Shown here piece by piece: positions 38,497 through 47,386 of a DNA stretch of 64,000 bases (positions are counted from its first letter, which is position 1; every line of letters starts with the position of its first letter). Position numbers and translations under genes: made by a program. The notes beneath the pieces were generated by a model. It did no database searches, was not told the origin of the DNA, and saw nothing but the letters and a program-made list of their open reading frames with translations. The DNA comes from Frigoribacterium sp. PvP032 (GTDB taxonomy: Bacteria; Actinomycetota; Actinomycetes; Actinomycetales; Microbacteriaceae). Location: contig NZ_JAFIBM010000001.1 in NCBI RefSeq assembly GCF_017833035.1, positions 930,001-994,000 of the forward strand, written 5' to 3'.

Positions 38497-39498
38497 ATGT
38501 CAGCGTTGACAGTCCTGTTCATCGGCGGCACCGGCATCATCAGCTCGGCAGCCGCGGCCCGAGCCGTCGAGCTCGGCCACGACCTCACCGTCCTCAACCG
38601 CGGGTCGTCGTCGACCCGGCCCACGCCTCCTGGGGTCGAGGTGCTGACGGGGGACGTGTCCGATCCCGCGTCGATCCGCCGGGCCCTCGGCGACCGGTCG
38701 TTCGACGTCGTCGTCGACTTCGTCGCGTTCACCCCCGACCAGGTCCAGGCCGACATCGACCTCTTCACCGGTCGGGCCGGTCAGTACGTCTTCATCAGCT
38801 CGGCGTCGGCGTACCAGAAGCCCGTCGCGGCGTTGCCGATCCGTGAGTCGTCTCCGCTCCGCAACCCGTTCTGGCAGTACTCCCGGGACAAGATCGCCTG
38901 CGAGGACCTGCTCGTCGGCGCCTACCGGGAGACCGGCTTCCCCGTCACGATCGTCCGGCCGTCGCACACCTACGACCGCACCTCGATCCCCGTGACCGGC
39001 GGCTGGACCGTCGTCGACCGGATGCGACGCGGCCGCGAGGTGGTCGTCCCCGGCGACGGGACGTCGCTCTGGACGCTGACCCACCACACCGACTTCGCCC
39101 GCGCGTTCGTCGGGCTGCTCGGCCTGCCGGCCGCCGTCGGCGACGTCTTCCACATCACCTCCGACGAGGCCCTGCCCTGGAACCAGATCTACACGACCCT
39201 CGCCGCCGCGGCGGGCGTCGACGACCCGGCGCTCGTCCACGTGGCGAGCGAGAGCGTCGCCGCCGTCGAGCCGGAGTGGGGCCCAGGGCTCCTGGGCGAC
39301 AAGGCGCACTCGGTCGTGTTCGACAACGCGAAGGTCAAGGCGTTCGTCCCCGGCTGGCAGGCGACGACGTCGTGGGCCACGGGCGCGCGCGAGCTCGTCG
39401 AGTGGTACGACGGCGACGCCTCGCGTCGCGAGGTCGACCCGGCGACGGAGGCGGCCTTCGAGCGGCTCCTCGCCGGAGCTCGCGCCTTCGGCTCCTGA
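38497..39498 (+). CDS. NAD-dependent epimerase/dehydratase-family protein
   Basis: 333 aa. The Rossmann start is VLFIGGTGIISSAAAARAVE. An SSASAYQKP strand follows, with the catalytic Tyr region QYSRDKIACEDLL (YxxxK) and FPVTIVRPSHTYD. It resembles isoflavone-reductase or CSP41-like extended SDRs. The substrate is a sugar nucleotide or similar and cannot be specified. Confidence 0.87.
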   Translation: MSALTVLFIGGTGIISSAAAARAVELGHDLTVLNRGSSSTRPTPPGVEVLTGDVSDPASIRRALGDRSFDVVVDFVAFTPDQVQADIDLFTGRAGQYVFISSASAYQKPVAALPIRESSPLRNPFWQYSRDKIACEDLLVGAYRETGFPVTIVRPSHTYDRTSIPVTGGWTVVDRMRRGREVVVPGDGTSLWTLTHHTDFARAFVGLLGLPAAVGDVFHITSDEALPWNQIYTTLAAAAGVDDPALVHVASESVAAVEPEWGPGLLGDKAHSVVFDNAKVKAFVPGWQATTSWATGARELVEWYDGDASRREVDPATEAAFERLLAGARAFGS

Positions 39499-39515
39499 GC
39501 GGGACGGCGGTGCCG

Positions 39516-39573
39516 CATCACGTTCCGGGCATCACGTCGCGTCACGGCGGGACGCGACGCTCGGAACGTGATG
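39516..39573. repeat. REP-like long hairpin, copy A
   Basis: CATCACGTTCCG (39516-39527) pairs with CGGAACGTGATG (39562-39573), and inside it CGTCGCGTC (39535-39543) pairs with GACGCGACG (39551-39559). It sits in a 157-bp gap between two convergent genes. The right part (GGGACGC...CTCGGAACGTGATG) recurs in the element at 45555. Confidence 0.75.
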
Positions 39574-39655
39574 TGACACGGGAGGCGCGGCCCGGGAGAC
39601 GCGGCACGGGAGACGCGACCCGGGAGGCGCCACACGGGACCATGGGCCCCGCGGC

Positions 39656-40354
39656 TCAGCAGCAGTCGCAGGCCTCGACCTGGCGCTCGCCCGTCAGGGC
39701 CGAGACGGGGGTCGTGCAGGAGTCGCCACGCCAGGCCTCGAGGCCCTCGCGCACGGCGAAGACGACGATGACGAGCCCGGCCACGGGGTCGGCCCAGGTC
39801 CAGCCGAACGCGAGGTTGAGGACGAGGCCGACGAGGACGGCCGCCGACAGGTACGAGCAGATCAGGGTCTGCTTGGAGTCGGCCACCGCCGAGGCCGAGC
39901 CCAGCTCGGTGCCGGTGCGGCGCTCGGCCAGGCTGAGGAACGGCATGATCGCCAGGCTCGCCGCGGCCAGCACGATCCCGACGGGGGAGTGGTCGGGCTC
40001 GCGGACGCCGGTCAGGGCCAGGACCGCGTCGACCGACACGTACGCGGCCAGGCCGAAGAATGACACGGCTATGACGCGCAGCGCGACCCGTTCGCGCTTC
40101 TCCGGGTCGGGGGCGGCGAACTGCCACGCGATCGCGGCGGCCGACAGCACCTCCACGATCGAGTCCAGGCCGAAGCCGACCAGGGCGGTCGAGGAGGCGA
40201 CGGTGCCGGCGGCGATCGCGACGATCGCCTCGATCACGTTGTAGGTGATCGTGACGGCGACGATGATCCTGATGCGTCGCTGCAGCACCGGCCGACGGGC
40301 CGACCCGAGGAGGCGCGGCGCGGCTGGCGCGGACGTGCCCGCCGTGGCGGTCAC
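39656..40354 (-). CDS. Cation efflux protein (CDF-like)
   Basis: 232 aa from the GTG at 40354, which overlaps the ArsR stop (GTGA). Five to six helices, with YNVIEAIVAIAAGTVASSTA, FGLDSIVEVLSAAAIAWQF and ADSKQTLICSYLSA carrying the Asp metal-site residues. The tail is Cys-rich (EACDCC). It lacks a long cytoplasmic C-terminal domain, as in the short CDF/TMEM163-like subgroup. The coupled ArsR regulator suggests Zn, Cd or a similar metal. Confidence 0.87.
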   Translation of the reverse strand: MTATAGTSAPAAPRLLGSARRPVLQRRIRIIVAVTITYNVIEAIVAIAAGTVASSTALVGFGLDSIVEVLSAAAIAWQFAAPDPEKRERVALRVIAVSFFGLAAYVSVDAVLALTGVREPDHSPVGIVLAAASLAIMPFLSLAERRTGTELGSASAVADSKQTLICSYLSAAVLVGLVLNLAFGWTWADPVAGLVIVVFAVREGLEAWRGDSCTTPVSALTGERQVEACDCC

Positions 40355-40704
40355 GCGCCGGTCCCGCAGCAGAACGGGACGTCGCAGGCGTCGTCGGCGC
40401 ACGGCTCTCCGTCGTCGACGGCGAGCACGACGTCGACCAGGGCCGTCAGCGCCTTCGTGAGGTGCGCGTCGGCGATCTCGTACCGCGTCGACCGGCCCTC
40501 CGGCACGGCCACGACGATGCCGCAGCCCCGCAGGCAGGCGAGGTGGTTCGAGACGTTCGAGCGCGTGAGCCCGAGCTGGTCGGCCAGGGCGCCGGGGTAG
40601 CCGGGCTCGTCGAGGAGCTGCAGCAGGATGCGCGACCTGGTCGGGTCGGCCATGGCGCGTCCCAGGCGGTTCATGACGTCGACACGCGACGGAAGGGTCA
40701 GCAT
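40351..40704 (-). CDS. ArsR/SmtB-family metal regulator (CmtR-like)
   Basis: 117 aa. The winged HTH reads LADQLGLTRSNVSNHLACLR followed by GCGIVVAVPEGRSTRYE. Cys in LACLRGCG and the tail GEPCADDACDVPFCC match the metal-binding pattern of CmtR-type Cd/Pb sensors. It is co-transcribed with the efflux gene at 39656 and should derepress it when metal binds. Confidence 0.92.
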   Translation of the reverse strand: MLTLPSRVDVMNRLGRAMADPTRSRILLQLLDEPGYPGALADQLGLTRSNVSNHLACLRGCGIVVAVPEGRSTRYEIADAHLTKALTALVDVVLAVDDGEPCADDACDVPFCCGTGA

Positions 40705-40778
40705 GCGCTGACTATACAGCGAGCGCTGACCAGTTTCTCCCAGGGCACGGGCTCACCCCGCGCGCGCGCGACCTGGGG

Positions 40779-41276
40779 TCACCCGCCCGAGGAGTTGGAC
40801 CAGACGGCCTTCGCGCCCGAGTCACCGATCCGGACGGTCGTGACGATCCCGCCGATGCTGGTGCCCACGACCAGCACCGTCAGCACGGCACCGACGATCA
40901 GGCGCATGTCGTGCCGCAGGGCCGGCCGCGGGCGCTGCGCCTCCGGCGTCAGCACCCAGCGCTGCCACGCCCACTGCCCGCCGGCGACGACGAACACCGC
41001 GATGGCCCAGGGCAGCAGGGTGTCGCCCAGCTGCGTGTGGGTCTCGAGCAGGGCGCTGTGGCCGACCCGCTCCTCCAGCGACTCGCCCGACGACGTCGCG
41101 AGCGGCACGGCGATCAGCGAGACGAGCGCGACGAGCGGGGTGATGAGGCCCAGCCGTCGACGGAGCGCTGGCCAGAACGCGCCGACGAGCAGCAGCAGCG
41201 CCGCCGTGGGGAACGCGACGACCACGACGTGGACGATGAGGGGGTGCACGGGGAGGCCGTTGATCTGCCAGTCCAC
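40779..41276 (-). CDS. DUF2231-like membrane protein
   Basis: 165 aa from the GTG at 41276. MDWQINGLPVHPLIVHVVVV with the conserved HPL.VH motif begins the first helix. Three further helices follow, and a GESLEERVGHSALLETHTQL loop with His residues sits outside. This four-helix family is of unknown role, perhaps heme- or metal-linked. Confidence 0.82.
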   Translation of the reverse strand: MDWQINGLPVHPLIVHVVVVAFPTAALLLLVGAFWPALRRRLGLITPLVALVSLIAVPLATSSGESLEERVGHSALLETHTQLGDTLLPWAIAVFVVAGGQWAWQRWVLTPEAQRPRPALRHDMRLIVGAVLTVLVVGTSIGGIVTTVRIGDSGAKAVWSNSSGG

Positions 41277-41332
41277 GGGGTCTTCTTTCTCGAGGGGGCG
41301 GGAGTTCGGGGGGAAGAGGGGAGAGGGGGCGG

Positions 41333-42130
41333 TCAGACGCGCAGCGCGGGTCGCGCCGGTCGTCGCGCCGTGAGCACGACGACGAGGGCCGCGATCGCGG
41401 CCAGGAACACCACGCTCGTGACCGTCGACCCGAGGCCGAGCCCGCCGTCGGCGACCGGCTGCGACAGGAAGTCCCCGACGGAGGCGCCGAGCGGCCGGGT
41501 GAGGACGTACGCCGCCCAGAAGGCGAGCACCGACCCGACGCCGGCGAACCTGTGGGCCAGGGCGACGACGGCGATGGCCGCCGCGAACAGCAGGGCCGAC
41601 TGCAGGTAGCCGAGCGCGAGCTGCTCGCCGAGCAGGTCGCCGACCGCGGTGCCGAGCGCGAACGTCATCAGCACGGCGGCCCAGTAGAACGACTCGCGAC
41701 GCGGGGTCGTCACCTCGTGGATCGACAGGGTGCCGTCGACGCGGTGCCAGACGACGAACACGACGGCCAGCGCGACCGCGAAGACGGCTGTCGAGACCCA
41801 CAGGCTGACCCCGAGCGAGTCGGTCAGCGTGTCGGTGAGGAGGGTGCCGACGACGCTGATCAGCACGACGGCGAGCCAGTAGATGATGGGCACGTAGGCC
41901 CGCGACCGGAACTGCACGACGAGCGCCCCCACGAGCAGGGCCGCCATCACGACGCTCGTCACGGTCAGCCCGAGTCCGAGGCCGTCGGCGAGGAAGTCGG
42001 CGAACGTCTCGCCGACGGTGGTGCAGAGCACCTTGATCACCCAGAACGCGAGGGTGATCTCGGGGACCTTGCTGAGCAGGGCCCGGCGTCCGGAGGCCGT
42101 GGCCTCGGCGGGGACAGCGCGTGTCGTCAT
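41333..42130 (-). CDS. DUF347/COG4705 repeat membrane protein
   Basis: 265 aa, about eight helices in four repeat units, each with a TxxGxxxxDxL motif: VLCTTVGETFADFL, VVGTLLTDTLTDSLG, ALGTAVGDLLGEQL and the last YVLTRPLGASVGDFLSQPVA. The family occurs near metal resistance genes; its activity is not established. It is divergent from the PAP2 gene, with a long inverted repeat between them. Confidence 0.87.
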   Translation of the reverse strand: MTTRAVPAEATASGRRALLSKVPEITLAFWVIKVLCTTVGETFADFLADGLGLGLTVTSVVMAALLVGALVVQFRSRAYVPIIYWLAVVLISVVGTLLTDTLTDSLGVSLWVSTAVFAVALAVVFVVWHRVDGTLSIHEVTTPRRESFYWAAVLMTFALGTAVGDLLGEQLALGYLQSALLFAAAIAVVALAHRFAGVGSVLAFWAAYVLTRPLGASVGDFLSQPVADGGLGLGSTVTSVVFLAAIAALVVVLTARRPARPALRV

Positions 42131-42152
42131 GCCACGACCGTCACGGGTCGCC

Positions 42153-42226
42153 TCCCAGAAACCGCCCAGACGCCCAGCCGAGGAGGCGCGGGTCGGCCGG
42201 CCAGCTCGTCTGGGCGGTTTCTGGGA
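42153..42226. repeat. Perfect 20-bp inverted repeat between divergent genes
   Basis: TCCCAGAAACCGCCCAGACG (42153-42172) and its exact complement (42207-42226) are separated by 34 bp. The element lies between the divergent genes at 42130 and 42249. It may be a REP-like element, an operator pair, or the trace of a small mobile element. Confidence 0.8.
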
Positions 42227-42248
42227 CGGCCGGGCGGAGCCTCGGCGC

Positions 42249-43049
42249 ATGACCGTCCTGCGCCGTCCGCCCTCGTCGGCGCTCCCTCGTGGCCGCACCG
42301 CGCCTCCTCTGTTCCCCGCCGTCCGAGCGGTCGTCCACGACCGGGCGTGGGCGGCGTGGGGCGCGACCGGCATCGTCGGCGTCGTCGTCGCGGGGCTGCT
42401 GATCACCTCGGGCGCCGGCGGCGTGAGCGAGGTCGACCTCGACCTCGTGCAGCACGCGAGCCGCGCGCACGCACCGGTGCTCGACGGGGCGGCGCTGCTC
42501 GTCGACCGGCTGCTCGGCCCCCAGCTCGGCGCGGCCCTCGTGCTGCTGCTGGTCGTGGCGGTGTGGGTCGTGAGCCGTCGCGCGGCGGCGGCCCTGACGG
42601 TCCTCGGCGTCGCGGTCGGGCCGTGGGCCGCAGCCGAGCTGGTCAAGCTCGTCGTGCAGCGCGACCGGCCCGACCCCGGGCTGCTCGTCGACCCCCTCAT
42701 CATCGAGCCGCACTCGTTCTCGTTCCCGAGCGGGCACACTGCCCTCGCGACCGGCCTCGCGCTGGCGGTCGTCCTGCTCGCCCGGGGGCGGCGCGGGGCA
42801 CCCGTCGTGATCGTGGCGGCGGCGCTCGCCGTGGCCGGCGTCGGGCTGTCGCGCGTGTGGGTCGGCGTGCACTGGCCGAGCGACACGGTCGCCTCGGTCG
42901 TGCTCGGCTGCTCGGTGGTGGCGATGCTGCTGCCGCCGTGGCTGCGTCTGGTCGACCAGGTCGAGAAGCGGTCCCGGCCGGCCCACCCCGTCGAGCCCTC
43001 GGCGCCGAACTCCTCCCCGACCACCGACCCAGGACGGACCCGCTCATGA
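42249..43049 (+). CDS. PAP2-family phosphatase
   Basis: 266 aa with about five to six helices. The three PAP2 motifs are present: KLVVQRDRPDP (K-x6-RP), FPSGHTA (PSGH) and SRVWVGVHWPSDTVAS (SR-x5-H-x3-D). It should dephosphorylate lipid phosphates such as undecaprenyl pyrophosphate. It is coupled to a DedA gene by ATGA. Confidence 0.92.
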   Translation: MTVLRRPPSSALPRGRTAPPLFPAVRAVVHDRAWAAWGATGIVGVVVAGLLITSGAGGVSEVDLDLVQHASRAHAPVLDGAALLVDRLLGPQLGAALVLLLVVAVWVVSRRAAAALTVLGVAVGPWAAAELVKLVVQRDRPDPGLLVDPLIIEPHSFSFPSGHTALATGLALAVVLLARGRRGAPVVIVAAALAVAGVGLSRVWVGVHWPSDTVASVVLGCSVVAMLLPPWLRLVDQVEKRSRPAHPVEPSAPNSSPTTDPGRTRS

Positions 43050-43705
43050 GCATCCTCGACCCCCAGACGCTCCTCGCCGGCATGGGCCCGTGGGCCCTCG
43101 GCGGCCTCTCGCTGATGATCTTCGTCGAGTCGGGCCTGCTGTTCCCCTTCCTTCCCGGCGACTCGTTGCTCGTCACCGCGGGCCTCCTGCACCAGAGCCT
43201 CGGGCTCAGCGTCGCCGTGATCGCCCTCTGTGCTTTCCTCGCGGCGGCGGCCGGCGACCAGGTCGGGTTCTTCCTCGGCCACCGGTTCGGGCGTCGCTGG
43301 TTCCGCCCCGACGCCCGCGTGCTCAAGACGGCGCACCTCGAGCAGGCCGAGGCGTTCTTCGAGCGGCACGGCGGCAAGGCGCTCGTGCTCGGCCGGTTCG
43401 TGCCCGTCGTCCGCACCTTCGTGCCCCTCGCCGCCGGCACCAGCGGCTACCCGTACCGCAGGTTCGTCGTCTGGAACCTCACCGGCGCGTTCTTCTGGGC
43501 CGTCGGCATGACGGTGCTCGGATCGCTGCTCGGTGGCCTACCGTTCGTGGCAGACCACATCGACCTGCTCGCCGTCGGGCTCGTCGTCGTGTCGGTGCTG
43601 CCGATCGTGGTCGCGGCCCTGCGGCGTGCGCACGCCGCCCGGGCCTCGAACGACGCCGAGGCGACGACGACCAGAGACGAGGAGGCGGTGGGTGACCGGT
43701 CCTGA
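43046..43705 (+). CDS. DedA-family membrane protein
   Basis: 219 aa. LMIFVESGLLFPFLPGDSLL and FLAAAAGDQVGFFLGHRFGR then FERHGGKALVLGRFVPVVRT then AGTSGYPYRRFVVWNLTGAF are the standard DedA/SNARE-associated motifs. The family includes undecaprenyl-phosphate flippases. Coupling to PAP2 fits recycling of the lipid carrier. Confidence 0.93.
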   Translation: MSILDPQTLLAGMGPWALGGLSLMIFVESGLLFPFLPGDSLLVTAGLLHQSLGLSVAVIALCAFLAAAAGDQVGFFLGHRFGRRWFRPDARVLKTAHLEQAEAFFERHGGKALVLGRFVPVVRTFVPLAAGTSGYPYRRFVVWNLTGAFFWAVGMTVLGSLLGGLPFVADHIDLLAVGLVVVSVLPIVVAALRRAHAARASNDAEATTTRDEEAVGDRS

Positions 43706-44363
43706 CACGCGCCCGCGCCTCCTGCTGGTCGAGGACGACCCTGGACTCGGGCCCATCGTGGCCGACGTGCTCGGCGAGGCCTGGCAGGTCGACCTCGTGG
43801 TGGACGGCCGACGCGGGCTCGACGCCGCCCGAGCTGGTGGGCACGCCGTGCTCGTCGTCGACCGGCGCCTCCCGGGGCTCGAGGGCACCGAGCTCGTCGC
43901 GACTCTCCGTCGTGAGCACGTGACGACCCCGGTGCTGATGCTGACCGCGCTCGGCACGACCGCCGACCGCGTCGCGGGGCTGGACGGCGGGGCCGACGAC
44001 TATCTCGTCAAGCCGTTCGAGTTCGACGAGCTGTTCGCCCGGCTGCGGGCCCTGACGCGGTCGTTCGCCGCCGAGGAGCGCTGGCTCGACGTGGGCGAGG
44101 CACGCCTCTACCCCGAGAGCCGCATCGTCGTCACGCCCTGGTCGAGTCGCGTCGTGCTGAGCGAACGCGAGAGCGCACTGCTCGCCGAGCTCGCGCGGCG
44201 CCCCGACCACACCTTCGACCGGGCGGACCTGCTCTCCCGCGTGTTCCCGCACGGCGAGCAGCTCGGCACCGTCGACACCTACGTCAGCTACCTGCGCCGC
44301 AAGATCGACCGCGACGTCGTGCTGACCGTGCGCGGGCGCGGGTACCGGGTGGGGGCGCTGTGA
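43692..44363 (+). CDS. OmpR/PhoB-type response regulator
   Basis: 223 aa from a GTG start overlapping the DedA gene by 14 bases. Receiver: LLLVEDDPGLG, VLVVDRRLPGLEG with the phospho-acceptor Asp, and DDYLVKPFEFDEL with the Lys. The C-terminal winged helix has VLSERESALLAELARRPDHT, DTYVSYLRRKI and TVRGRGYRVG. It is coupled to the following kinase. Confidence 0.94.
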   Translation: MTGPDTRPRLLLVEDDPGLGPIVADVLGEAWQVDLVVDGRRGLDAARAGGHAVLVVDRRLPGLEGTELVATLRREHVTTPVLMLTALGTTADRVAGLDGGADDYLVKPFEFDELFARLRALTRSFAAEERWLDVGEARLYPESRIVVTPWSSRVVLSERESALLAELARRPDHTFDRADLLSRVFPHGEQLGTVDTYVSYLRRKIDRDVVLTVRGRGYRVGAL

Positions 44364-45496
44364 GCGGGCTGCGAGGTCGCGGGCGAGGTCACGGGCGAGG
44401 TCGCGCTGCGGCCCAGGCCCTTCCCGATCCCGTTCGTGCGGCCGACCCCGAGGCTGCGGCGCTGCAGGCCGCCGCCCGGTCGATCGGCCGGCAGATCGTG
44501 CTCGTCTCCGGCCTCGTCGTCGTCGGCGCCCTCGCGCTGACGATCGCGTGGGTGCTGCACCAGACCGTCCCGCAGGAGCGTCTCGAGCAGGTCGCCGCCG
44601 CCGGCCAGGGCGAGGTCTTCGTCTCGGCCACGGACGTCGTCGCCGGCCTTGTCGTGCTCGGCGTGGCGGGCGTCGTCTTCGCCGGGCTCGTGACGGTCGT
44701 CATCGCCCGGCGTGCCGTCCGGCCGCTCGGCGAGGCCCTGCGGCTGCAGCGCCAGTTCGTCGCGGACGCGAGCCACGAGCTGCGGACGCCCCTGGCCGTG
44801 CTGGACGCCCGCCTCCAGGCGCTGCAGCGCAAGATCGCCGGAGGCGCGGCGACCGCCGACGAGAACGTCACCGCCGATCTCGCGAGGCTCCGCGACGACT
44901 CCAGGGCCCTGGTCGACATCGTCGGCGACCTGCTCGAGGCGGCGGGGAGCGACCCTGCCGGGGGAGCGACCGAGCAGGGGTCCGCACCGCTCGACGACAC
45001 GGTCGCTGACGTCCTGCGGTCGATGTCGGTGCTCGCGGAGGAGGGCGGGGTCGCGCTCGTGCAGGACGCGGTCGCCGGGGTCGCTGCTCGGGTGCGCGTG
45101 CCGCCCGCGAGCCTCCGCCGGGTCGTGCTGGCCCTCGTCGACAACGCCCTCGGCCACGCGCCGCGGGGATCCACGATCACCGTGTCGACCCAGGTGCGGG
45201 CCGGCTCGGTCGTGCTGACGGTCACCGATCAGGGACCGGGGATCACCGGCATCGACCCGACGCGCGTCTTCGACAGGTTCGCGCGGTCGGAGTCGGCGCC
45301 GACTGGTCCGACTTCGTCGTCTGTCCCGACTGCTCCGGCTGGCGGAGGGCAGACCAGCCGCCCCAGCTTCGGCATCGGCCTCGCGCTCGTCCGCGAGATC
45401 GCCCTGCGGCACGGCGGCAGCGTCCGCGTGGCCTCGTCCTCGGCAGCAGGGACGACGCTCGAGCTGACGCTGCCCCTCGCGGACGTCGTCGGCTGA
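44360..45496 (+). CDS. Sensor histidine kinase
   Basis: 378 aa. Two membrane helices (about residues 46-68 and 92-115) enclose only a short external loop. H-box ASHELRTPL, N-box VDNALGHAP, D-box DQGPGI and G-box GIGLALV. A Ser/Thr/Pro/Gly insert lies between the D- and G-boxes. It starts with a GTGA overlap on the regulator gene. The PAP2, DedA and two-component genes form one operon, so an envelope signal is likely. Confidence 0.94.
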   Translation: MSGLRGRGRGHGRGRAAAQALPDPVRAADPEAAALQAAARSIGRQIVLVSGLVVVGALALTIAWVLHQTVPQERLEQVAAAGQGEVFVSATDVVAGLVVLGVAGVVFAGLVTVVIARRAVRPLGEALRLQRQFVADASHELRTPLAVLDARLQALQRKIAGGAATADENVTADLARLRDDSRALVDIVGDLLEAAGSDPAGGATEQGSAPLDDTVADVLRSMSVLAEEGGVALVQDAVAGVAARVRVPPASLRRVVLALVDNALGHAPRGSTITVSTQVRAGSVVLTVTDQGPGITGIDPTRVFDRFARSESAPTGPTSSSVPTAPAGGGQTSRPSFGIGLALVREIALRHGGSVRVASSSAAGTTLELTLPLADVVG

Positions 45497-45554
45497 CGAA
45501 CGCGGGCCCCGCGGACGGGTACGCGCACCGCGCCTCCTTCGCGGCGGTGTCGCG

Positions 45555-45612
45555 TCGTGTTCCAAGCGTCCCGTCTTGCCGTCGCGCGACGGGACGCTCG
45601 GAACGTGATGCG
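45555..45612. repeat. REP-like long hairpin, copy B
   Basis: AGCGTCCCGTC (45565-45575) pairs with GACGGGACGCT (45588-45598), extended by GTTCC/GGAAC. It shares GGGACGCTCGGAACGTGATG, apart from two extra bases in the other copy, with the element at 39516. It also lies in a 157-bp gap between convergent genes. Confidence 0.75.
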
Positions 45613-45653
45613 GCACGCGCCCGGCACGCAACCCCTGGCGCCGGGGATCGCCG

Positions 45654-46598
45654 TCACTTGCTGTCGACGCGGCCGATCGGCTCGGCACCGGCCCCGAAGG
45701 CGTCGCGGGCTGCCGCCCAGCTGCCGTCGTCGACGTGCAGCGCGGTGCGGAGCCACGCGGTGGTGAGGCGCTGGACGACGGCGACCCGCTCGGGGCTCTC
45801 GTCGGTGGTCTCGGCGACCTCGTGGCCGACGATCCCGCCCAGGGAGTGCTCCGCGCCGTGCAGCGTCAGCAGGTCGCTCGTGCCGGGGCTCTGCACGTAG
45901 GCGTCCGTGAACCAGTCGGGCCCGCGACGGGACATCCTCGACTGGTCGTGGTCGCCGGCCACGACCAACGTCGGTGTCGTCAGCTCGGCGAAGGAGGGGC
46001 GCATGAAGGGGAAGTTCGCCTGGGCGAACGGGGCCAGGTCGTCGCCGGCGAGACCGGTGGCGGCCAGCAGGACGCCCGCGGTGACGCGAGCGTCGGACCT
46101 GTCCGGGCCGACGCCTCCTTCGTCGTCCAGGATGCGCGCGCCGAGCAGCGACTGTGCCGTCTGCCCGCCCCAGGAGTGACCGGCCACAGCGACGCGGCTG
46201 CGGTCGACGCGGCCGGCGAGGCCCGGGACGGCAGCCTCGACGGTGTCGAGCTGGTCGAGGACGCGCGTCAGGTCCGAGATCCGCTCGGTCCAGATCGTGG
46301 GGAAGACGGGGTGGTCGGGGCCGAACCCGTTCCGGCGGGAGTCCAGGTGCGTGGGCTGGACGACGACGAAGCCGTGCGACGCCCAGAACGCCGTCAGGGG
46401 TGCGTAGCCGTCGAGGTCCCACCCGTTGCCGTGCGAGAACACGATCACGGGCAGGTCCGTCCCGGTCGCGGGCGCGGACACGCGCACCTCCAGCGGGACG
46501 GGGCGGCCGGGGGCCGACAGCGCGACGGGGGCGACGGACACGACGGGGCTCGCCGCCCCGACGACGCTGTCGAGAGCAGTGGTGGTGGATGAGGGCAT
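45654..46598 (-). CDS. Alpha/beta hydrolase (PAF-acetylhydrolase/chlorophyllase-like)
   Basis: 314 aa. LPVIVFSHGNGWDLDGYAPL, WASHGFVVVQPTHLDSR, the nucleophile elbow AGHSWGG (Ser at about residue 146), LVVAGDHDQ and LHGAEHSLGG with the His. It resembles platelet-activating factor acetylhydrolase-like esterases. It is divergent from a TetR gene and the operator at 46662 lies between them. Confidence 0.87.
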   Translation of the reverse strand: MPSSTTTALDSVVGAASPVVSVAPVALSAPGRPVPLEVRVSAPATGTDLPVIVFSHGNGWDLDGYAPLTAFWASHGFVVVQPTHLDSRRNGFGPDHPVFPTIWTERISDLTRVLDQLDTVEAAVPGLAGRVDRSRVAVAGHSWGGQTAQSLLGARILDDEGGVGPDRSDARVTAGVLLAATGLAGDDLAPFAQANFPFMRPSFAELTTPTLVVAGDHDQSRMSRRGPDWFTDAYVQSPGTSDLLTLHGAEHSLGGIVGHEVAETTDESPERVAVVQRLTTAWLRTALHVDDGSWAAARDAFGAGAEPIGRVDSK

Positions 46599-46661
46599 GG
46601 TGCTTCCTTCCTGGGAGCGTGCTCTGCGACACTGGGTATCGGAGCGATGCTCCGCAACGTT

Positions 46662-46678
46662 ACGGAACATTGTTCCGT
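46662..46678. promoter_or_regulatory. TetR-type operator
   Basis: ACGGAACATTGTTCCGT, a perfect palindrome with 7-bp arms around ATT, extended by partly symmetric flanks. It is midway between the hydrolase and TetR genes and probably represses both. Confidence 0.8.
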
Positions 46679-46715
46679 TAAGCAAGGGCGCGACCCGTGA
46701 TGCGAAGGAGGCGGC

Positions 46716-47342
46716 ATGACCGACCCGCAGGACGACGATGGATCCGCCGTGCGCACGAGGCCGCCAGGCCGCCCGCGGCAGGACTCTCAGGCCCTGCTGG
46801 ACGCCGCGGCCGCGGTGTTCGTCGAGTCCGGCGTCGACGCGCCCGTGCGGGAGATCGCCGCCCGGGCCGGTGTCGGGGTGGGCACGGTCTACCGCCACTT
46901 CCCGACCCGTCCGGCGCTGGTCGTCGCCGTCTACCGGCACCAGGTCGAGGCGTGTGCCGAGGCCGGCCCGCGCCTCCTCGCCGAGCGCGCGTCCCCGGAG
47001 GCGGCGCTGCGGGAGTGGGTGGCGCTGTTCGTGGACTTCCTCGTGACGAAGCACGGCCTGCCCGGCGCGCTCCACGGCGACGACGCGGGGTCGGACGCGC
47101 TTCACACCTACTTCGTCGGCCGCCTCGTCCCGGTCTGCGCCTCCTTGCTGGAGGCGGCCCGCCTGCATCACGGGCTCGACGGCGACGCGCCCCTGGACGG
47201 GTACAGCCTCCTCAGGGGTGTCGGCAACCTCTGCATCGGGGCTGCGACCGACCCGGGGTACGACGCCGACCGCCTCGTGCAGGCCCTCGTGACCGGCGCG
47301 CTCGGCTCGGGTGCGTCGTCGGTGTCGGACGTCGCCCCCTGA
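46716..47342 (+). CDS. TetR-family regulator
   Basis: 208 aa. The N-terminal HTH has LLDAAAAVFVESGVDAPVRE then IAARAGVGVGTVYRHFPTRP. The C-terminal half is helical. AAGGAGGCGGC is the ribosome binding site. It probably controls the divergent hydrolase gene through the palindrome at 46662. Confidence 0.92.
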   Translation: MTDPQDDDGSAVRTRPPGRPRQDSQALLDAAAAVFVESGVDAPVREIAARAGVGVGTVYRHFPTRPALVVAVYRHQVEACAEAGPRLLAERASPEAALREWVALFVDFLVTKHGLPGALHGDDAGSDALHTYFVGRLVPVCASLLEAARLHHGLDGDAPLDGYSLLRGVGNLCIGAATDPGYDADRLVQALVTGALGSGASSVSDVAP

Positions 47343-47386
47343 CCTGCCCGTCGTCGTCGTCGTGCCGGCAGCGAGCCGGGCGCAGC

